Positions 50,635-60,154 are shown, numbered from the stretch's first letter. The stretch: 64,000 nt of DNA from JAVMKJ01 sp031732855 (GCA_031732855.1 JAVMKJ010000176.1:1-64000); one strand, 5' to 3'. Numbers and translations: made by a program. The notes: generated from the sequence alone by a model not told the origin.

Positions 50635-51419
50635 GCGTGTCGCGAGGTGGGCGGCGCCGCGCGCCCGACATCCTCGCCCTCCTCCTCCAGCCGACGCCGA
50701 TACTCGGCGACCTCCGCTTCCAGATAACGTTGTCCCCGCGCGCCGCGCGCCCACCCCGGATCGCCCAACACGCCGCTCGCCGCGACCGCTCGAAGCCCAG
50801 ATTGCATCAGGCGGGGCACGACTTCGTCCGGCGACCCCAGGTAGCCTGGGGCGGCGCGTTCCATGCGCACCAGATCGGGGTGCAAGTGCAGCATCTCCGA
50901 AGTTTCCCCTTCGCCCGCGTGCAAGCCCACCGCCACCTCGGATATCCCATCGGCTTGCGCCACCGCCAGCATGCCGGGAGAAAGCGTGATCGTCGCGCCC
51001 GGGATCCAGACTCGCAAGGCCGGCAACTCCTCGGCGAGACGCGCGGCGGCCAGAGTCAGGGCTTGCCCGTTGCCGCCGTGCGCGGAAAGCAGCACCAACC
51101 GTTGTATTCCCCAGGCCGCGACGCGGTGGGCACAGTTCACGATCACGTTCGCCAGGGTGGCGTGATCGAGGCTCAACAGGCCAGCAAAGCCCGCGTGCTC
51201 GTCGGAGCAACCGACGGGCAACGCCGGCGCGACCAGGGCCTCGGGTAGCTGGGCCACCAGCCGTTCGGCCAGCGCCCCGGCGCGAAACGTGTCGGTGCCC
51301 AGCGGCAGATGGGGGCCGTGTTGTTCCGTGGCGCCCAGCGGCAGGATGAGCGTGGTCGCGCCGCCCGCGACCGCCCGCGCCACCTCCGGCCACGCCATCT
51401 CGGCCAGCAGGCGCCTCAT
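50631..51419 (-). CDS. mftE: Mycofactocin peptidase MftE (creatininase family)
   Basis: A 262-residue creatininase-fold metallopeptidase. Metal ligands lie in LPLGATEQHGPHLPLGTD, SAHGGNGQAL, and GLHAGEGETSEML. MftE cuts the MftC-modified precursor to release the cyclised Val-Tyr fragment (AHDP). The ATG overlaps the etfB stop; its own stop overlaps mftF. The tight coupling etfB-mftE-mftF shows that the ETF genes belong to the mycofactocin operon. Confidence 0.9.
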   Translation of the reverse strand: MRRLLAEMAWPEVARAVAGGATTLILPLGATEQHGPHLPLGTDTFRAGALAERLVAQLPEALVAPALPVGCSDEHAGFAGLLSLDHATLANVIVNCAHRVAAWGIQRLVLLSAHGGNGQALTLAAARLAEELPALRVWIPGATITLSPGMLAVAQADGISEVAVGLHAGEGETSEMLHLHPDLVRMERAAPGYLGSPDEVVPRLMQSGLRAVAASGVLGDPGWARGARGQRYLEAEVAEYRRRLEEEGEDVGRAAPPTSRHA

Positions 51420-52291
51420 GCCAAAGGCTCCAGAAAACCCTGTTCGCGCAGGAACGCGATGATGGTGTCGGCCTGCTGTTCCGGGGTGCCACCCTCCAGA
51501 ATTTGCCCCGCCTTGCCGGCCACCCCGGCGGACATGATCTGGGCGATCCGCTCCTGCACCGACCCGCTGGAATCGGGCGTAAACATCGTCCGCGCCCGCG
51601 GTCGTGGCGGCATGACTTCGTGCAGGGTCATCGCCGGGAAATGCAGATCCTGGAGCGACAGCCCCAACTCCTCCAGACCGTACAATGGGATCGCGGTGTG
51701 TTTGGCTCGCATCAGGCTGGGCAGACTGGCCTGGCGCAGCCGCGTCAGCTCCGTCTCCAGACCCAAAATCGCCGGCAGCTCGACTTCGCCCTCGGCGCGA
51801 GCACCACGGGCCAATCGCCGCTGGATCAGCACCCGCTCCGATCGGATCTCGAATTGGGTCACCTCGGTCGCCACCGGCCAGCCCAGATGCTCGGCCAGCA
51901 AGGCGGGCACCGTACCAGAGCCGCGATCCACGCTGTGCCCACCGCATAGCACCAAATCCGGCGGAGGATCCATCACCCGCAGCGCCGCCGCCAGCAGGAT
52001 GCTCGTGACCACGGGTTTGGTGCCGCCGAGCGCTCGATCCCACACCCGCGCGGCGGCGTCGGCGCCCGCGGCGAGCGCTTCCCGCAACAAGCGATCCGCC
52101 TCCGGTGGACCGACGCTGAGGGCGATCACCGTCCCGTTCGGCGGTCGCAGTCGCAGCGCCAGCTCCAGGGCGCTTTCATCGGCTGGATTGAGTATATAGA
52201 GCATGCGGCCGGCGTCGATCGCGCCGGTCAGCGGATCCACTTCGATGGTGCCCGGATCGGGGACGTACTTGAGACAGACGGCGATGCGCAT
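51416..52291 (-). CDS. etfB: Electron transfer flavoprotein beta subunit (mycofactocin-associated)
   Basis: A 291-residue ETF-beta with VCLKYVPDPG, the AMP/FAD-binding region (NPADESALELALRLR; LCGGHSVDRGSGTVPALLAEHLG) and a long C-terminal tail rich in helices. With EtfA it carries electrons one or two at a time between flavin dehydrogenases and a quinone reductase. A GGGAAGA site precedes the chosen ATG; an upstream in-frame ATG would overlap the ferredoxin gene. It sits between fixX-like and mftE, overlapping the latter. Confidence 0.88.
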   Translation of the reverse strand: MRIAVCLKYVPDPGTIEVDPLTGAIDAGRMLYILNPADESALELALRLRPPNGTVIALSVGPPEADRLLREALAAGADAAARVWDRALGGTKPVVTSILLAAALRVMDPPPDLVLCGGHSVDRGSGTVPALLAEHLGWPVATEVTQFEIRSERVLIQRRLARGARAEGEVELPAILGLETELTRLRQASLPSLMRAKHTAIPLYGLEELGLSLQDLHFPAMTLHEVMPPRPRARTMFTPDSSGSVQERIAQIMSAGVAGKAGQILEGGTPEQQADTIIAFLREQGFLEPLA

Positions 52292-52322
52292 GGCGAGTTC
52301 TTCCCAGCGGGTCCGAGGGTAT

Positions 52323-52604
52323 TCAGGATTCCCGGAACGTGACCCCATAACCGCCGTCCGGGTAGGACCAGCGAATGGCGCCTTCCTGGTTGCAGGCGAC
52401 GTAGCAGGTGCCGCACTCGAAGCATTGCTCGTAATTGAACAGAATGCCGCCGTCGTCCAGCGGAACGAACAGGTTGGCCGGACAGACGTAGACGCAGGCG
52501 TGGACCGAACATTCGTTACGGCAGATTTCCGAATTCACGACGATGTGAGGAGTCGCCGCCACCCGGAACCGCACCGTGCGCATTTTCTCTTCGTGGGTCG
52601 TCAT
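52323..52604 (-). CDS. fixX: FixX-like ferredoxin
   Basis: A 93-residue protein with the FixX cysteine pattern: CRNECSVHACVYVCPANLF and YEQCFECGTCYVACNQEG, then IRWSYPDGGYGV. It should hold a 4Fe-4S cluster and partner the FixC-like flavoprotein to give an ETF:quinone oxidoreductase split into two polypeptides. The start may be this ATG (TGATG overlap with the fixC stop) or one two codons earlier. Confidence 0.87.
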   Translation of the reverse strand: MTTHEEKMRTVRFRVAATPHIVVNSEICRNECSVHACVYVCPANLFVPLDDGGILFNYEQCFECGTCYVACNQEGAIRWSYPDGGYGVTFRES

Positions 52605-53932
52605 CACCATAGGTAAGTTCTCGCGACCTGATAGCAATCCCGCAGCAACTGGCCTGGCTTGATCGGAAACTGGCGCAGCATGCGGTACGTCAGCGGTAGA
52701 ATTTTCTGCTTGGGGGCACCGTCCACCCGGAAGATTTGTTCCATGCTGCGGGCGATCATCTCGGGATAGAGATTCTGGAGACGGGGACCGTTGACGAAGG
52801 CCGGCGCGTGGCGATAGGCCCGAAAATCGGTGAAAACGTGGCGCTGTTTCAGATACTTTCGATAAACCGCCAGGGAACGCGCCGAGAAATCGCCCCGCTG
52901 ACAGGCGGCAATCGCGGTTTCCGCCGCCGCCAGACCGGACTGCATGGCGTAGTTCATTCCCTCCAGATACAGCCCGGCGGCCAGACAGAATCCGGCGGCA
53001 TCGCCGGCCACCAGCATGCCGTTGGCATACAGTTTTGGCAGCATCGCCCACCCGGCTTCCGGAATCAGATGCGCCGAGTACTCGCGCAATTTGCCGCCGC
53101 GCACCAGCGGCGCGACCGCCGGATGCGCCTTGAACCGTTCCAATAATTCGTAAGGCCGCCTGCGCCGCTCGACCAGCGATGACACCTGGCCGATTACCCC
53201 CAGCGACAGCGAATCCTGATTGGTGTAGAGGAACGCGCCACCGTGAACGTCTTCGGTAATCGCCCCCAGGTATTCGAAGGCGATCCCATCGTTGCCGGTC
53301 AGGTGAAAGCGATCCTGAATGAGCGCCGGGTCCAGACCCAGCACCTCCTTGACTCCCAGCGACAGTTCGTGGGCGTGGAATTCGCGCTGCATGCCGGCCT
53401 TCTTGGCCAGGAAGGAGTTGACCCCGTCGCAGGCGATGACCACCTTGCCGTAAACCTCGCCCTGCTCGCGGCGGACGCGCACGCCGACGACGCGACCCCT
53501 GTCCCGCAGCACGTCGTCCACCACCGTCGCTGTCAGCAAAAATGCGCCGGCCGCCTCGGCCTGGGCCGCCAGCCAGCGATCGAACTTCGGCCGCAGCACG
53601 CTGAAGCCGTTATGGGGCGCGGTGGCGTAACCCGCGCCCGCGCTGCGGAAATCGAGCGCCACGGCGGTGGTCGGCGACATGAAGGCGATGTCGCGCCGAC
53701 AGATGGAGCGTTCGACCGGCGCCTGCTCCCACCAGTTGGGAATCAGGCGATCGAGGATGGCGCTACCGTAAAACACCGCGCCGGAGACGTTCTTGGCGCC
53801 GGGATATTCGCCGCGCTCCAGCAGCAGCACCTTGAGGCCGGCGCGGGCGCTCAGCAGCGCGGCGGCGCTGCCGGCGGGTCCCGCGCCGACGATGATGACA
53901 TCAAACTGTTCTTTGGCGGAGCGCGCGGTCAT
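52604..53932 (-). CDS. fixC: FixC-like ETF:quinone oxidoreductase flavoprotein
   Basis: A 442-residue FAD protein: FDVIIVGAGPAGSAAALLSA, YPGAKNVSGAVFYG, SVLRPKFDRWLAAQAE, and LVAGDAAGFCLAAGLYLEGMNYA (quinone/FAD region). This is the FixC/ETF-QO family, which moves electrons from ETF to the quinone pool at the membrane. It overlaps etfA by 4 bp and fixX by one base. The EtfAB plus FixCX set resembles nitrogen-fixation FixABCX, but its place in a mycofactocin operon points to a different donor. Confidence 0.9.
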   Translation of the reverse strand: MTARSAKEQFDVIIVGAGPAGSAAALLSARAGLKVLLLERGEYPGAKNVSGAVFYGSAILDRLIPNWWEQAPVERSICRRDIAFMSPTTAVALDFRSAGAGYATAPHNGFSVLRPKFDRWLAAQAEAAGAFLLTATVVDDVLRDRGRVVGVRVRREQGEVYGKVVIACDGVNSFLAKKAGMQREFHAHELSLGVKEVLGLDPALIQDRFHLTGNDGIAFEYLGAITEDVHGGAFLYTNQDSLSLGVIGQVSSLVERRRRPYELLERFKAHPAVAPLVRGGKLREYSAHLIPEAGWAMLPKLYANGMLVAGDAAGFCLAAGLYLEGMNYAMQSGLAAAETAIAACQRGDFSARSLAVYRKYLKQRHVFTDFRAYRHAPAFVNGPRLQNLYPEMIARSMEQIFRVDGAPKQKILPLTYRMLRQFPIKPGQLLRDCYQVARTYLW

Positions 53933-54918
53933 CTCGTGATTTCCGTGAGTTTGCCGATCAGAATGGGCAAAATTTGATGGAGGTCACCCACCACGCCCAA
54001 GTCCGCCCGCTTCAGGATGGGGGCGGTGCGGTCGTTGTTGACGGCGATGACCACTTCGCTGCCGGTCATGCCGGACAGATGCTGGCCCGCGCCCGACACG
54101 CCGAAGGCCATGTACAATTTGGGGGCGACGATCTTGCCGGTGGTGCCGATGAAGCGTTCCGCGCCCAGCCAGCCGCGATCCGCCGCCACCCGGGTACCGC
54201 CCAAAGCGGCGCCCACCCGTTCGGCCAACTGTTGCAACAGCGCCATGCCCGCTGGCCCACCGGTGCCGAAACCGCCGGAGACGATCCGCTCGGCCTCGCT
54301 CAAATCCACCGTGCGCGGGTCGGCGGGCAGGGTACGCAAGGTGCGGTCGCGGAAGCGGGCGGGATCGAGTTCCGGGCGCACCACCGCAACCTCGGCATGG
54401 CGCCCGCGCCGTGGTGGTCCCACCCCGCGCACTCCGGGAAGCAGCATGGCGCCGACCAGGGTGGCGTAAGGCCAGATCAGCCGTTCCTGGCAAGCACCGC
54501 CGTAGGTGTTGCGAATGATTTCCGGATAACCGTCGCCGACGATGCCGATTCGCATGCAGCAGCCGACCAGCGGCAACTGCCAGCGGACGGATAACCGGGG
54601 CAGCCAGGCGCGAGTCTGGCCGCTGTCGGGAGCCAGCAGCAGCACTGGATGAGTATGATGCAACACCGGAGCGAGCGCCTGCAGCCAGCCATCGGCGCTG
54701 AATTGCGCCAGGGCTTCGTGTTCGACCGCCGTCACCTGGTCGGCGCCGTGGGCCGCCAATGTTTCGGCCAGCGGAGCGACCTCGCTACCGCACAGGATGA
54801 CTTGAACCCGCGCGTGCAACTGATCGGCCACCTCGCGCCCTTCTTCCACGCATTCCAGACTGGCCGGTGTCAGCGCGCCGTGTTCGCTCTCGGCGATGAC
54901 CACCACAAACTTGTCCAT
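53929..54918 (-). CDS. etfA: Electron transfer flavoprotein alpha subunit (mycofactocin-associated)
   Basis: A 329-residue ETF-alpha. It has an N-terminal Rossmann-like domain (VVVIAESEHGALTPASLECV) and a C-terminal FAD domain with IVSGGFGTGGPAGMALLQ, GTTGKIVAPKLYMAFGVSGA, QHLSGMTGSEVVIAVNND and ADLGVVGDLHQILPIL. It binds the redox FAD and docks with dehydrogenases and FixC. It is coupled to fixC and one base after the OYE-2 gene. alpha and beta are split by fixCX, an uncommon arrangement. Confidence 0.9.
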   Translation of the reverse strand: MDKFVVVIAESEHGALTPASLECVEEGREVADQLHARVQVILCGSEVAPLAETLAAHGADQVTAVEHEALAQFSADGWLQALAPVLHHTHPVLLLAPDSGQTRAWLPRLSVRWQLPLVGCCMRIGIVGDGYPEIIRNTYGGACQERLIWPYATLVGAMLLPGVRGVGPPRRGRHAEVAVVRPELDPARFRDRTLRTLPADPRTVDLSEAERIVSGGFGTGGPAGMALLQQLAERVGAALGGTRVAADRGWLGAERFIGTTGKIVAPKLYMAFGVSGAGQHLSGMTGSEVVIAVNNDRTAPILKRADLGVVGDLHQILPILIGKLTEITR

Positions 54919-56958
54919 CTACACGGCCCTCCCGGCGCGCTCGCCTTCGATGATGGCGGCGTGCGCCCGCCGCGGCGCCACGCAGTCGCCGATCCGGTAC
55001 AGTGTCGGCACCCGTCCTTTTAGCTTCTGGTACAGGTCCTCGTCGACTTCGCGAACTTGCATCAGCATGTGGGTCGCGCGGACGTTATCGGCTTTCAGCG
55101 CCTGATACAGACCGTCGTCGGCTTGACGATGGATCGCCAGCACCACCGTGTCGGCCTTGGGAAAATGCACGATCTGACCGCTGTAGTTGTGCAGGGCCAT
55201 CACCACGCCGTTATCGATGCCGAGGACCGAATGATTCGGGGTGCAGCGAATGCCCAGCCGCCGGGCTTGGCGATACCAGTTTTCCAGATCCAGGGTAACG
55301 CCCAAGTCTTGGCCGACGTACAGGGTGGGCGTGACCACTTCCACCTCGCAACCCTGTTCCGCCAGATATTCGGCCACGCTGGTGGCTTCGTGGAAACCCA
55401 GCCGATCCACCACCAACACCCGCCGGCCCGGCTCGACCGCGCCCGACAGGATATCGACCACATCCGCCACGCCGGGGCCGTCGCCACCCGGAATGGCGGC
55501 GCGGTTCGGGATCGACCCGGTCGCCACGACGATGGCGTCCGGCTTGGCGGCCAGCACCGAGTCCATGGTGGCGGGAGTCCCGGTTTTGACCTCGACGCCC
55601 AGTTGTTCGACCTCGTGCAGCAGATTACGCACGATATCGCCAAATTCAGCGCGTCCGGCCACCCGCACCGCCCACACCACCTGTCCGCCCAGTCGGGTTT
55701 CCTTTTCCATCAGCGTGACCCGATGCCCGCGGCGGGCCGCGACGGCCGCCGCCTTCAGTCCGGCGGGACCACCACCGATCACCAGCACCCGCTTGGGTTC
55801 GACGACGGATTGCAGGGTGCCGACTCCGTAGCGCTTTTCCTGGCCGGTGGCTGGGGTCTCGATACAGCCCATCCAGCGGTTGAGTCCCATCCGACCCACG
55901 CATTCCTGGTTGCAGGACAAACACAGACGGATGTCCTCGGCTCGGTTTTCCCGTGCCTTGCGGGCGAATTCGGGATCGGCGATCTGGCCGCGCACGATGC
56001 CCACCAGATCGGCATGGCCTTCGCTCAGAATGCGCTCCGCCTGGATCGGGTCCTTGATGCGACCCACGCCGATCACCGGCAGCCGCACCGCCTTGCGGAT
56101 GGCCGACGGAATGAACAGCGCATAGTCGGGAGGGATGCGCATCGAAGCTTCGATCATGTACAGGGTCTGCGTGGCGGTGCCGATGCTGGTGTTGATCAGG
56201 TCGATCAGGCCATCCGCCTCCAGGAGCCGGGCCACCGCCACCGTCTCGTCGAGGGTGATGCCGTCGCGGATCAGTTCGTCGCCGCACAGGCGCACGCTGA
56301 TCACGTAATCGCGCCCGACCTCGTTGCGGATGGCGGCGACGATCTCGCGCAGCAGCCGGGCGCGGTTGTCCAGACTGCCGCCGTATTCGTCGCCGCGGTG
56401 GTTGGTGTTGCGCGACAGAAACTGGCGGACGATGGAGGAATGCGAACATTGCAGTTCCACCCCATCGAAGCCGCCTTCGCGGGTATAGGCGGCCACCCGC
56501 GCGTAACCCTGAATGATCTCCAGAATATCCTCGTGTTCGACCGCTTTCGCCACTTCGCGGAACAGGGGATCGGCCAGCGCCGACGGCGCCCACGCCGGCA
56601 GGCGGGTAAACATGCCGCTGCCCTGACCGCCGTTGTGGTTGATCTGGGCCAGGATCGGTACCTCTTCCGCATGGACCGCCGCGGTGATCCGCCGGTAATG
56701 AGGAATGACCCGACGGTGAAAGGCGTGGATCAGCTTTTCGTAGGGGTGATCGGTGGGGTGGGTGGATTGCTCTTCGGTGATGATCAATCCGGTCCCGCCG
56801 CGCGCCCGCTCCCGGTAATAGTGGAGATGCCGCTCGCTCGGCATGAAATCCTCGGCGTAGTTGGTCAGGTGCGCCGAGAAGACGATTCGGTTTCTGACCG
56901 TGATACTACCGATCTTCAAGGGGGTAAACAGCAGTCGTGGGCGATTGCTCATCGTCAT
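54919..56958 (-). CDS. FadH/OYE-family oxidoreductase, complete Fe-S motif (mycofactocin system OYE type 2)
   Basis: A 679-residue enzyme like 2,4-dienoyl-CoA reductase. Residues ~8-370 form an FMN TIM barrel (LFTPLKIGSITVRNRIVFSA; GFDGVELQCSHSSIVRQFLS; YVISVRLCGDE). The 4Fe-4S motif is complete: CLSCNQEC then 11 residues and C. Residues ~385-670 are an FAD/NAD(P) domain (VLVIGGGPAGLKAAAVAARRG; VVATGSIPNR). Two such enzymes accompany many mycofactocin clusters and may use the cofactor or feed the neighbouring ETF. The start overlaps the stop of its paralogue. Confidence 0.88.
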   Translation of the reverse strand: MTMSNRPRLLFTPLKIGSITVRNRIVFSAHLTNYAEDFMPSERHLHYYRERARGGTGLIITEEQSTHPTDHPYEKLIHAFHRRVIPHYRRITAAVHAEEVPILAQINHNGGQGSGMFTRLPAWAPSALADPLFREVAKAVEHEDILEIIQGYARVAAYTREGGFDGVELQCSHSSIVRQFLSRNTNHRGDEYGGSLDNRARLLREIVAAIRNEVGRDYVISVRLCGDELIRDGITLDETVAVARLLEADGLIDLINTSIGTATQTLYMIEASMRIPPDYALFIPSAIRKAVRLPVIGVGRIKDPIQAERILSEGHADLVGIVRGQIADPEFARKARENRAEDIRLCLSCNQECVGRMGLNRWMGCIETPATGQEKRYGVGTLQSVVEPKRVLVIGGGPAGLKAAAVAARRGHRVTLMEKETRLGGQVVWAVRVAGRAEFGDIVRNLLHEVEQLGVEVKTGTPATMDSVLAAKPDAIVVATGSIPNRAAIPGGDGPGVADVVDILSGAVEPGRRVLVVDRLGFHEATSVAEYLAEQGCEVEVVTPTLYVGQDLGVTLDLENWYRQARRLGIRCTPNHSVLGIDNGVVMALHNYSGQIVHFPKADTVVLAIHRQADDGLYQALKADNVRATHMLMQVREVDEDLYQKLKGRVPTLYRIGDCVAPRRAHAAIIEGERAGRAV

Positions 56959-58931
56959 ACCTCCCGGCCAGCCCGATAGCCTTCCAGGATTGCGTGGCTC
57001 AGGTAGCGTGGCGCCACGCAGTCGCCGGCCCGGAACACGCGCAAGCCGCTCGCCTTGATCGCGAAATAGAGCGTTTCGTCAGGCACTTCCGGCGATACGT
57101 CCACCACCAGATCGATAGCGTCGAGGCGGATTTCCCGCTGGGGATCGAAGTGGTCCGTGCCGATCACGCCGCGGGCGGTTACTTCCAGGGTGTCGAACTG
57201 CGGCCGGAACACGATGCTCCGGGCGCTGGCCCGCTGGTTCCAGGCGGTCAGTTCCAGCGACGCGGTCAGCCGCTGGCCGACGAACATATCGCTGGTCACG
57301 ATCTCTACCTGCCAACCGCGCTCGGCCAGCCATTCGGCGACGCTCATACCGACCGGATCGCCAAGGGTATCGAGCACCACCACCCGACCCGGAGCGGCTG
57401 GTACCTCACCGCTCATCACTTGGCGGGGATTAACCACCGGCGCGGTCTCGTGGAAGCGCACCCCGGCTTGACAACCCGGAAAACCACCCACCGCCACAAT
57501 CACCGCATCGGGCGCCTCATGAAGCACCCGCTCGATGGTCACCCCGATACCGGTATGGATCTCCACGTCCAGCGCGCGGATTTGAGCTTCCAGCCAGTCC
57601 ACCGCCAGCGCCAGTCGCTCGCGGCCCGGCGCGGCGGCCGCCAGCCGGATCGCGCCACCAAGCCGAGGCTCACGCTCGTACAAGATCACCCGGTGGCCAC
57701 GCAGCGCCGCGACCCGGGCCGCTTCCAGACCGGCTGGCCCACCACCCACGATCAACACCCGATGACGGACCCGCGCCGGCTTCAATGGAGCAAACTCGGA
57801 CTCCTGCTCGTAGCCGGCGGCTGGATTGTTGGCGCAGCTCAGGCGTGGGTTCTGCACCAAACCGATGATATTGTCCTGATTGGCAAGCAGGCACGGACGA
57901 ACATCCTCGGCTCGACCCTCGCGCAGCTTGGCCGGCAATTCCGGGTCGGCGATCAGCGCCCGGGTCATCTCCACCGCGTCGGCTTTTCCTTCGGCCAGCA
58001 GCGCCGCCGCCATGTCGGGATCCACGATGCTGCCCTGGGCAAACACCGGTAGCTTGACCGCCGCCTTGACCAGCGCCGCCAGATGGGCGGCGAAGCCGGG
58101 CGGTTGATACAGGCCGGGACGGGTGAGGTGGCCGGTGTAGATCCCGCCGCTGGTGACGCTGATGAAGTCGAGCAGCCCATCGCTCGCCAGGTGCTCGGCG
58201 ATCTCGGCCGCGTCTTCAGGTTTGATCCCGGCCCAGGGCGCGTGTTCGTCGCCGCACAGACGCAGCCCGACGACAGCGTTGCGGCCCACCTCGTTGCGAA
58301 CGGCCTCGATCACCTGGCGAGCGAAACGCAGCCGGTTCTCCAGCGAGTCACCGTAGCGATCGCCGCGCTGATTGGTCAGCGGCGACAGGAACTGGCGGAT
58401 CAGGCTGTCCTGCCCCGCGTTCAGTTCGATTCCGTCCAATCCGCCGTCGCTGGCGTAACGCGCCGCTTGCCGGAACCCCTCGATCACGGCGGCGATGTCT
58501 TCGGCGTCCATCGACTGAGGCAGTTCGCGGCTGTTGACTTCCGGCACCGGCGACGGCGCCCAGAGCGGCAACTGGGAATAATGGCTGCTGCCCTGCATGC
58601 CGCTGTGGGTCAAGTGCGCCAGCGCCAGGGCACCATGCCGATGCACCGCGTCCGCCACCAAACGATAACCGTCCACCACCGAGGCATCGTAACCGAATAC
58701 AGCATATTCGTAAGGCCAGTCCGAGGGATGCACCACGCTGCCCTCGAGCACGATGAGACCCACTCCGCCCGCCGCGCGGGCTTCGTAGTAAGCCGCATGA
58801 CGCTTTTCGAAGCGGTTGTGGACGGCGAAGTTGGTCTGGTGCGCGGCAAAAACAAAACGATTGGGCGCCGTTTTGCCGCCCAAAAGCAGGGGAGCCAAGA
58901 GTCTCTCGTGGCTATCTTGCAGCTTGCTCAT
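56955..58931 (-). CDS. FadH/OYE-family oxidoreductase, degenerate Fe-S motif (mycofactocin system OYE type 1)
   Basis: A 658-residue paralogue of the next gene. FMN barrel: LLLGGKTAPNRFVFAAHQT, GLDGIELNAGQDSLIRQFLS, AVVGLRLCGDEHAPW. FAD/NAD domain: VLIVGGGPAGLEAARVAALRG. At the Fe-S site, two of the four expected cysteines are replaced (CLLANQDN then 11 residues and C: Ala and Asn where Cys is expected), so a 4Fe-4S cluster is unlikely. Electron flow between FMN and FAD must differ from its partner. It may form a complex with the complete paralogue. It is 53 bp after mftC. Confidence 0.88.
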   Translation of the reverse strand: MSKLQDSHERLLAPLLLGGKTAPNRFVFAAHQTNFAVHNRFEKRHAAYYEARAAGGVGLIVLEGSVVHPSDWPYEYAVFGYDASVVDGYRLVADAVHRHGALALAHLTHSGMQGSSHYSQLPLWAPSPVPEVNSRELPQSMDAEDIAAVIEGFRQAARYASDGGLDGIELNAGQDSLIRQFLSPLTNQRGDRYGDSLENRLRFARQVIEAVRNEVGRNAVVGLRLCGDEHAPWAGIKPEDAAEIAEHLASDGLLDFISVTSGGIYTGHLTRPGLYQPPGFAAHLAALVKAAVKLPVFAQGSIVDPDMAAALLAEGKADAVEMTRALIADPELPAKLREGRAEDVRPCLLANQDNIIGLVQNPRLSCANNPAAGYEQESEFAPLKPARVRHRVLIVGGGPAGLEAARVAALRGHRVILYEREPRLGGAIRLAAAAPGRERLALAVDWLEAQIRALDVEIHTGIGVTIERVLHEAPDAVIVAVGGFPGCQAGVRFHETAPVVNPRQVMSGEVPAAPGRVVVLDTLGDPVGMSVAEWLAERGWQVEIVTSDMFVGQRLTASLELTAWNQRASARSIVFRPQFDTLEVTARGVIGTDHFDPQREIRLDAIDLVVDVSPEVPDETLYFAIKASGLRVFRAGDCVAPRYLSHAILEGYRAGREV

Positions 58932-58984
58932 GGCGTTGCCTCGTGCGCCGCGGATTCCGCGTATTACCTGGACCGAACCCGCAC

Positions 58985-60049
58985 TCAGGCGGCACCCATC
59001 GCCGGTAGCGACACGGCTTTCACCGGTAACGGGAAAGGCGCCGGGTTCTGGAACACGCAGTCCGGATCGGGGTCATCCAGGGAACGGCTCGTGAAGTGCT
59101 TCACGGCCATGCACCCGCCGTGGCACTTGTCGTAGGCGTTGCAGGTCTGGCAGCTCCCGCCCACCTGCCATTCCCGCAGATGCGCGAACAGCGGCGAGCT
59201 TCGCCATACCCCGGCAAACCCGCCCGGCTGGCGCACGTTGCCGCCGGAAAACTCCGGCGCCAACATAAACGGGCAGGCGTACACCTCGCCGACCGGGTCC
59301 ACGCAACAGACGATGCGCCCGGCGCCACACAGGTTCAGCCCGTCCATCGGCTGTCCGTAGGCCGACAGATGGAAAAACGAATCTCCCGTGAGCACGTCCC
59401 GGTGGTTCAACAGCCACTCGTACAAGCCGCGATTCTGTTCGTGGGTCGGGCGCAGGTCTTGCCACACCGCGCCACCGCGACCGGTGGGGCGCAGCCGCGT
59501 CAACCGCAGTTCCGCCCCGTAGTCTTGAGCCAGGGCATACAGCTCGTCGATTTGCGGATAGTTGTGGCGAGTGACGGTGGCGTTGATCTTGAACGGAAAT
59601 CGCCACTTGGCCAGTCGCTCCATCGCTTGCCGGGCACGATCGTAGGAACCTTCGCCGCGGATGGGGTCGCTGGTATCGGCCGTCGCGCCATCGATGCTGA
59701 TCTGCACGTCCAAATAGTCGCTCGAGGCGATCCACGCCGCCGCGTCGTCGTCGATCAGGGTACCGTTGGTGCTGAATTTGACGCCCACTCCACGCGCCAG
59801 CGCGTAGTCCATCAATTCGCGAAAATCCTTCCGGCTCATCGGCTCGCCGCCGCCGACGTTGATGTAAAACACCTTCATTTCGGCCCATTCGTCGATCAAG
59901 CACTTGGCCTCGACGGTAGTGAGTTCGTCGGGTCGACGCTTGCCGGAGGACGACAGACAATGCACGCAGTGCAGATTACAGCCGTAGGTGATTTCCCAGG
60001 TCAGGCAGATCGGTGCATCCAAGCCCTGCCGGAAGATTTCATAGCTCAT
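58985..60049 (-). CDS. mftC: Mycofactocin maturase MftC (radical SAM)
   Basis: A 354-residue radical-SAM/SPASM enzyme. The cluster motif is CNLHCVHC (Cys 24, 28, 31), followed by GGGEPMSRKDF and STNGTLIDDD. Auxiliary-cluster cysteines lie in CGAGRIVCCVDP, VYACPF and CQTCNAYDKCHGGC (residues ~255-325). MftC oxidatively decarboxylates the terminal Tyr of MftA and then cross-links it to Val. It is first of the run mftC-OYE1-OYE2-etfA-fixC-fixX-etfB-mftE-mftF, about 12 kb from its chaperone mftB. Confidence 0.92.
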   Translation of the reverse strand: MSYEIFRQGLDAPICLTWEITYGCNLHCVHCLSSSGKRRPDELTTVEAKCLIDEWAEMKVFYINVGGGEPMSRKDFRELMDYALARGVGVKFSTNGTLIDDDAAAWIASSDYLDVQISIDGATADTSDPIRGEGSYDRARQAMERLAKWRFPFKINATVTRHNYPQIDELYALAQDYGAELRLTRLRPTGRGGAVWQDLRPTHEQNRGLYEWLLNHRDVLTGDSFFHLSAYGQPMDGLNLCGAGRIVCCVDPVGEVYACPFMLAPEFSGGNVRQPGGFAGVWRSSPLFAHLREWQVGGSCQTCNAYDKCHGGCMAVKHFTSRSLDDPDPDCVFQNPAPFPLPVKAVSLPAMGAA

Positions 60050-60154
60050 GGCTATCGCTCACAATCGACAGTGGAGGGTTTGAAAACGGGAATGCTGGCG
60101 AGCCCGGAGGTCCGCGCTCCCGCTTCCGGCGAAATAGCGAGCGACCGGCGGCGT

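Noticed and set aside
50635..51492. A longer N-terminus for MftF (286 extra residues)
   Set aside because: The added sequence is Gly/Arg/Ala-rich out-of-frame translation of mftE; the true ATG overlaps the mftE stop.
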